From Strongylocentrotus purpuratus (taxonomy: Eukaryota > Echinodermata > Echinoidea > Camarodonta > Strongylocentrotidae): DNA of 64,000 bases. The position numbers and the translations under genes were made by a program. This document shows positions 58,642 through 64,000 of the stretch, piece by piece (the stretch's first letter is position 1; each line of letters starts with the position of its first letter). The stretch covers positions 14,301,001 through 14,365,000 of the forward strand of contig NW_022145594.1 in the NCBI RefSeq assembly GCF_000002235.5. Reading direction: 5' to 3'. The notes beneath the pieces were generated by a model. It saw only the letters and a program-made list of their open reading frames with translations, did no database searches and had not been told where the DNA came from.

Positions 58642-58672
58642 TGACGTCATATTTATCCCCTGCGCATGCGTG
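58642..58672. promoter_or_regulatory. CRE plus NRF1-like palindrome, site 2
   Basis: TGACGTCA (58642-58649) and TGCGCATGCG (58661-58670) occur with exactly the same 19-bp spacing as site 1, while the 10 bases between differ. CpG-rich sequence follows, then AACGTTAAC|GTAAGT at about 58760, a good splice-donor match, and then the pyrimidine-rich array. This could be a promoter with a first exon, but no downstream exon is seen. Confidence 0.45.
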
Positions 58673-58769
58673 ACCTTTTGGGCCCAAGTTCCCTTCCAAA
58701 TCACCCGACGAGAGTCGGGGGCAATTTCCGTGAATCGCCGTCGCCGTGAAAACGTTAACGTAAGTGTCG

Positions 58770-59795
58770 TTTCATCACCTTCTTTTATGTTATTCTGTGT
58801 TTCTATTGTTGTATTATTTCTTCTTGCTGTCTTTTGTTTCTTCTTCTATTACCTTTTCTTATGTTATTCTTTGTTTTATCTTTCTATCACTTCCTATTTC
58901 TATCTTTTCTTACGTTATTCTTTGTTTCTTCCTTCTATCACCTTCTCTTATGTTATTCTTTGTTTCTTCCTTCTATCACCTTCTCTAATGTTATTCTTTG
59001 TTTCTTCCTTCTATCACCTTCTCTAATGTTATTCTTTGTTTGTATTATCTTCTCTCATGTTATTCTTAGTGTGTATCATTCTATCACTTTTTCTTTCTAT
59101 CGTTCCTTATGTTGTGCTTTGATTCTTCCTTTTATCACCTTTTCTTATGTTATTCTGTGTTTTATCATTCTATCACTTCCTCTTTTTTTTTTTTATCTTT
59201 CCTCATGTTATTCTTTCTTTCTTCCTGCTATCACCTTCTCTTATGTCATTCTTTGTTTTTTTTACCATTCTATCACTCTCTCTTTCTGTCTTTCCTTATG
59301 TTATTCTTTGTTTCTTCCTTCTATCACCTTCTCTCATGTTATTCTTTGTTTGTATTATTTTATCACTTCCTCTTATGTTATTCTTAGTTTGTATCATTCT
59401 ATTACTTACTCTTTCTATCTTCCCTTATTTCGTTCTTTGTTTCTTCCTTCTATCACCCTTTCTTTTTTTATTTATTGTTTTTTAAATCATATTATCACTT
59501 CCTCTTTCTCTGTTTCCTATTGATATTCTTTATTTCTTCCTTTTATCACCTTTTCTTATGTTATTCTTTGTTTTATCATTCTATCACATCCTCTCTTTAT
59601 CTTTCCTTATGTTATTCTTTGTTTCTTTCTTCTATCACCTTCTCTTATGTTATTCTTTGATTTGGTCCTTTTACCACTTTCTCTAATGTTATTCTTTGTT
59701 TTATCTTTATATCACCTCCTCTTTCTATCTTTCCCTATGTTATCCTTTGGTTCTTCCTTCTATCACCTTCTCTTAGCAACATGAACGGTTCCTGT
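58770..59795. repeat. Pyrimidine-rich minisatellite array
   Basis: Same repeat as 55395-57120 in reverse complement: CTTATGTTATTCTTTGTTTC, TTCCTTCTATCACCTTCTC, TTTTATCATTCTATCACTTC. Units are about 38 and about 51 bp. The long + strand frames over it are repeat translations, not genes. A less regular pyrimidine-rich stretch continues to about 60005. Confidence 0.9.
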
Positions 59796-60144
59796 AACTA
59801 TTATACCAAGGGTCGATTTCGCGCAAAATCATCTTCTCTTCTTTCTTTCCACTTTTTTTAATATATTTGATCTTTATTAATCTATCCACCTCTCTTTCTA
59901 TGTTTCGTTGTCATATTTCCTTTTCCCTTTTCTATCATCTTTTTTCTCTTGCTATTCTGTGTTGTCTTTTTATCATATCCTCTTTCTCTCTTTCGTTATG
60001 TTATTTTGGCGGGTGGGTTGGAATGAGATACCCGAGGTGGACCGTGTTGGGGAGCAGAGTGAACTCGATTAAAGCTAGGGGACACCAATTATTTACTTCA
60101 GAATTTTATTGAATTTTGTATGAACAGAAAACCCTGCAATCACA

Positions 60145-61925
60145 GAGAAAAATACAAATGATCAATAACATCCTTTCAATGCATCCATATCCATCTGTAT
60201 CTATATGATCCATGTGCAAACAAATCAAACACTTTCTCTTGATTAAACCGTACATTCATTATACAAATAGGCATTCATGTATTTCATATATTTAAGACAA
60301 TTTCTAGAAACAAGTAGTCTTTACTGAATAGGATTAATATTAAATATCTATATAACACAGTTGACATCTTTCAACCAATTGTCCAAAGTACAATTAAGAA
60401 ATTACACGTACATAAATTAATGCCTACCCAAAGTTAAAAAGCCAATGTTGGTAAACAACCACCGACATGTTAGAAAACACGTCTGCAGGAAACTTTTCAT
60501 CTCAGATAAGTGCCTTTTTTTGGTTTTATATGTGCCCCTTTTTCTCAGAAAACAAAATCTAAATTTACAAGGCTACAAATTTAGGGGAGAGTGTGGATGA
60601 TCTAGCCAGGCGCGAACCCACAATGAGGGCCCGAAGGGCCCGGAAATCCCCACCCCATTAGACCCCCAAAACAGGTTTTAACAAATTGTAACTTAAATTG
60701 TAGAAAAATTGAGAAAAATACAAATGATCAATAACATCCTTTCAATGCATAACATTATCAAACAATGAATTCGAAATGACACATGTTCCATTAATCCATA
60801 TCCATCTGTATCTATATGATCCATGTGCAAACAAACCAAACACTTTCTCTTGATTAAACCGTACATTCATTATACAAATAGGCATTCATGTATTTCATAT
60901 ATTTAAGACAATTTCTAGAAACAAGTAGTCTTTACTGAATAGGATTAATATTAAATATCTATATAACACAGTTGACATCTTTCAACCAATTGTCCAAAGT
61001 ACAATTAAGAAATTACACGTACATAAATTAATGCCTACCAAAAGTTAAAAGGCCAATGTAGGTAAACAACCACCGACATGTTAGGAAACACGTCTGTAGG
61101 AAACTTTTCATCTCAGATAAGTGCCTTTTTTTTGGTTTTACATGTGCCCCTTTTTCTCAGAAAACAAAATCTAAATTTACAAGGCTACACATTTAGGGGA
61201 GAGTGTGGATGATCTAGCCAGGCGCGAACCCACAATGACGGCCCTAAGGGCCCGGAAATCCCCACCCCATTAGACCCCCAAAACAGGTTTTAACAAATTG
61301 TAACTTAAATTGTAGAAAAATTGAGAAAAATACAAATGATCAATAACATCCTTTCAATGCATAACATTATCAAACAATGAATTCGAAATGACACATGTTC
61401 CATTAATCCATATCCATCTGTATCTATATGATCCATGTGCAAACAAACCAAACACTTTCTCTTGATTAAACCGTACATTCATTATACAAATAGGCATTCA
61501 TGTATTTCATATATTTAAGACAATTTCTAGAAACAAGTAGTCTTTACTGAATAGGATTAATATTAAATATCTATATAACACAGTTGACATCTTTCAACCA
61601 ATTGTCCAAAGTACAATTAAGAAATTACACGTACATAAATTAATGCCTACCAAAAGTTAAAAGGCCAATGTAGGTAAACAACCACCGACATGTTAGGAAA
61701 CACGTCTGTAGGAAACTTTTCATCTCAGATAAGTGCCTTTTTTTGGTTTTACATGTGCCCCTTTTTCTCAGAAAACAAAATCTAAATTTACAAGGCTACA
61801 CATTTAGGGGAGAGTGTGGATGATCTAGCCAGGCGCGAACCCACAATGACGGCCTTAAGGGCCCGGAAATCCCCACCCCATTAGACCCCCAAAACAGGTT
61901 TTAACAAATTGTAACTTAAATTGTA
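60145..61925. repeat. Three tandem copies of a ~612-bp repeat
   Basis: GAGAAAAATACAAATGATCA starts units at 60145, 60711 and 61323. Unit 1 lacks a ~46-bp segment (containing CGAAATGACACATGTTCC) present in units 2 and 3. Units 2 and 3 are nearly identical to each other. Each contains TCTAGCCAGGCGCGAACCCA, a GGGCCC-type short palindrome (GGGCCCGAAGGGCCC in unit 1), and CCCCACCCCATTAGACCCCC. No coding frame is conserved. Confidence 0.95.
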
Positions 61926-63474
61926 CCTTTACCCTCCAAAAAGTAAAGCGACTCCTGCCCCAAGCCAAAAAAAATAATTAAAATTTAAACAAAATCGCCC
62001 CCGAAAAGAAATTAGTGTAACCCCCCCCCCCCCCCCCGCTTTTTAACCGGCTCTATGATTCGCTGCATAATATTTCCTCACAAATCGGACCTAAACAAAA
62101 AGATATGTGCTTTTAGTTTAGATGTTATAAACAATTAAGATCTGCATTGCTCGAACTGTTCTTTTCGACTTTACAAGTCAATAGGAATATACAATACTTC
62201 TTAGAACTTCTTAAAACTTACCAAAAAATGTGCAAAAAATGAACATACCCTGGAGTTGTTAGGTTTTTTTCGAGGATAAACTGTAGAAAATAAAGATATA
62301 ACTGACAAATGATAAATTTTCTGTAGGAGATACAGCAGTGCTGATGGGATATCGTGCACTGAATGCATTTGCCACATGCAATTCGTTTGGTGTGTCATAG
62401 GCCTATGTGCATGAACTTTCCTGGTAAGGTGACCTCTCCCTCCCTTCACCTTTTGACTCTCGCCTATCTCTACAAGGATGCTGTTTAATGGTATAACCAT
62501 GATACTAATGCATATTATTTTGTTTCTGTATTCTTCTACATGGGGTTGAATAAAGATAGTGGGTTACTGTTATCTCATTTTACCAAATCAAGGTACGTGG
62601 GGTGAAACCATTGCTTCTCTTATCCTCTCTTTTTCCTTCCTTAATTCCCCCTTTGCTTTTTGTCATGTTTCAGGTTATTCTATAACTTGAGCTGTAAATG
62701 GTTTTGAATCAAGACTCCCCCCCCCCCCCAAAAAAAAAAAAAAAAAACACACTAAACTGTGCTGAATAATTGCATGATGGCTCTATATAAATAAATAAAA
62801 ACAATGAACTGATAAAGAAAACAAAGTTAAAATTTACCACCTTGGATTCCTGAAACAACATTTATTTACAAAGCACAAATACTTTGCTGAGCAAGTATCT
62901 TCTATTACCTCCAAAGGCCTCATGAATATAAAAACAAGTTTACACAACTATTTGCAATTAAATGTAAAAAAATAATCAGTATGTTATTAAAAAGTGATCT
63001 ATATATTTGAATATAAAGGTAACTAGTACAAAACTACACTGATACATCATCATAACCATTTATTTGCACAACCAATATTATGTAATGTTACCAATTATAT
63101 TAACATTATCATAATCTGATTCTAAATCTGTATTGCATTATTGTTTTATGTTATTATATAATACAAATCATCAGTAAACAAGTAGCTATATGATCACAGG
63201 GGAGCGAGACGCTGCAGTTGGCGCTTTTACTGCATTTTTTAGTAAAGATTGCACCCCAGAATATGATTGCAATATAAAATAGTCCGACCCAATATCAAAC
63301 TGGATTCACCGCAATATTGCTCCAAACTAAACTGGACACTGTAACATACATGTATTCATACATTGAAGATAATTTATATAACGAAAGAGCGGTGTGCGTT
63401 ACGAGCTACATGATAACGTATTGCATACACAAAATACATAAAGTTTATACAAATTATATACACTAATAGTTCAG
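61926..63474. other. Spacer, no gene recognised
   Basis: AT-rich, with a C run at 62021-62037 and a C-A run at 62717-62746. A 99-codon minus-strand frame (62500-62201) has no recognisable domain. Confidence 0.4.
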
Positions 63475-64000
63475 TTCAGTTCAGTTCAGTTCATTTTATT
63501 CAAAACCACACAAAGCATGATATAATCTGTTACATAAAAGGAAGACTGGAATATTTATCAAAACTTTCAACCTTATCCTTGGCAGATGAAAAAAGTACTC
63601 CATTTAAATCCATCTCTTGAGGAAGTGAATGCCTATTTGACCGACCTAACAATTCATTGATATGAGACAAAGTTTGAACAAATCATTGTAATAATTTTGC
63701 TTGGCTATACGAAGAGTATTAAACAAGACATTCTTATAATCGATATATTTCTTTTTATTCTCAGCTGTTGGTCTCTTGACATAACTACCATAAAGATTAT
63801 GTTTATGATTTACTGTTTTCAATAAACCACGAGTTACCCATGGTTTTTTACATTTACTTTTAATTAATTACCTCAATTAATGGGAAACATAAATTATATA
63901 ATTCCATAAATATTTGTAGAAAATGTTCATTTGACTCATTGACGCCTTCTAGTGAAGGCAGAGCCCGCCAATTAATTTCAGCTAAGTGTTGCTTGAACCT
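63475..64000 (-). mobile_element. LINE fragment, minus strand, running off the window
   Basis: On the plus strand it opens with (AGTTC)n at 63475-63494, i.e. a (GAACT)n 3' tail on the minus strand, preceded there by a 3' UTR. Higher up, the minus strand reads KKPWVTRGLLKTVNHKHNLY then GSYVKRPTAENKKKYIDYKN, the endonuclease-RT linker of CR1/Jockey-type LINEs. In another frame AEINWRALPSLEGVNESNEH continues upstream. The RT domain that should lie between linker and 3' UTR is missing, so the copy is internally deleted, and at least one frame change is present. Confidence 0.75.

Overview
The window looks like a repeat-choked piece of an animal nuclear genome. It is AT-rich, with spliced genes, long introns, GT-AG junctions, several LINE families, hAT-like DNA transposons, satellites and very long G or C homopolymer runs. 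A marine invertebrate, perhaps an echinoderm, fits the immunoglobulin-type receptor and the repeat style. The sequence alone does not prove the taxon.

Layout. At 0.3-3.8 kb lies the 3' part of one host gene on the + strand: an Ig-domain cell-surface receptor. Its exons splice in a consistent phase from an Ig exon through a Ser/Thr-rich stalk and one membrane helix to a tyrosine-motif tail. From 3.8 to 16.3 kb no host gene is recognised; there is an old LINE reverse-transcriptase relic, a dispersed repeat family and a 5'-truncated LINE. From 16.3 to 23 kb there is another LINE 3' end, an hAT-like element carrying a ~112-bp minisatellite, and microsatellites. From 23 to 34 kb a 26-bp satellite occurs in two opposite-facing blocks about 6 kb apart. 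The space between holds ~110-bp repeats, also in both orientations, and many hAT-like termini. One side carries a direct tandem duplication.

At 34.9-36.8 kb there is a second, decayed copy of the receptor's Ig exon. It is split by a 1271-bp hAT-type element with a clean 8-bp target-site duplication. At 37.9-47.2 kb a CR1/Jockey-type LINE (intact ORF1, broken ORF2) is itself split by about 5 kb of foreign sequence made largely of a ~0.5-kb tandem repeat. At 49.3-53.4 kb a second LINE family lies on the minus strand with a degraded ORF2. At 53.4-57.5 kb a third minus-strand LINE is in pieces, interrupted by an inverted-repeat element and by a minisatellite block. Inverted purine/pyrimidine minisatellites (55.4-57.1 and 58.8-59.8 kb) lie near two CpG-rich sites that pair a CRE with an NRF1-like palindrome at identical spacing. 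At 60.1-61.9 kb there are three copies of a ~612-bp tandem repeat. The window ends in another minus-strand LINE fragment.

The only host gene supported with confidence is the Ig receptor. The window is best read as an Ig-receptor locus with at least one exon duplication, invaded repeatedly by LINEs and DNA transposons nested in each other. All family names come from reading motifs by eye; no database search was run.
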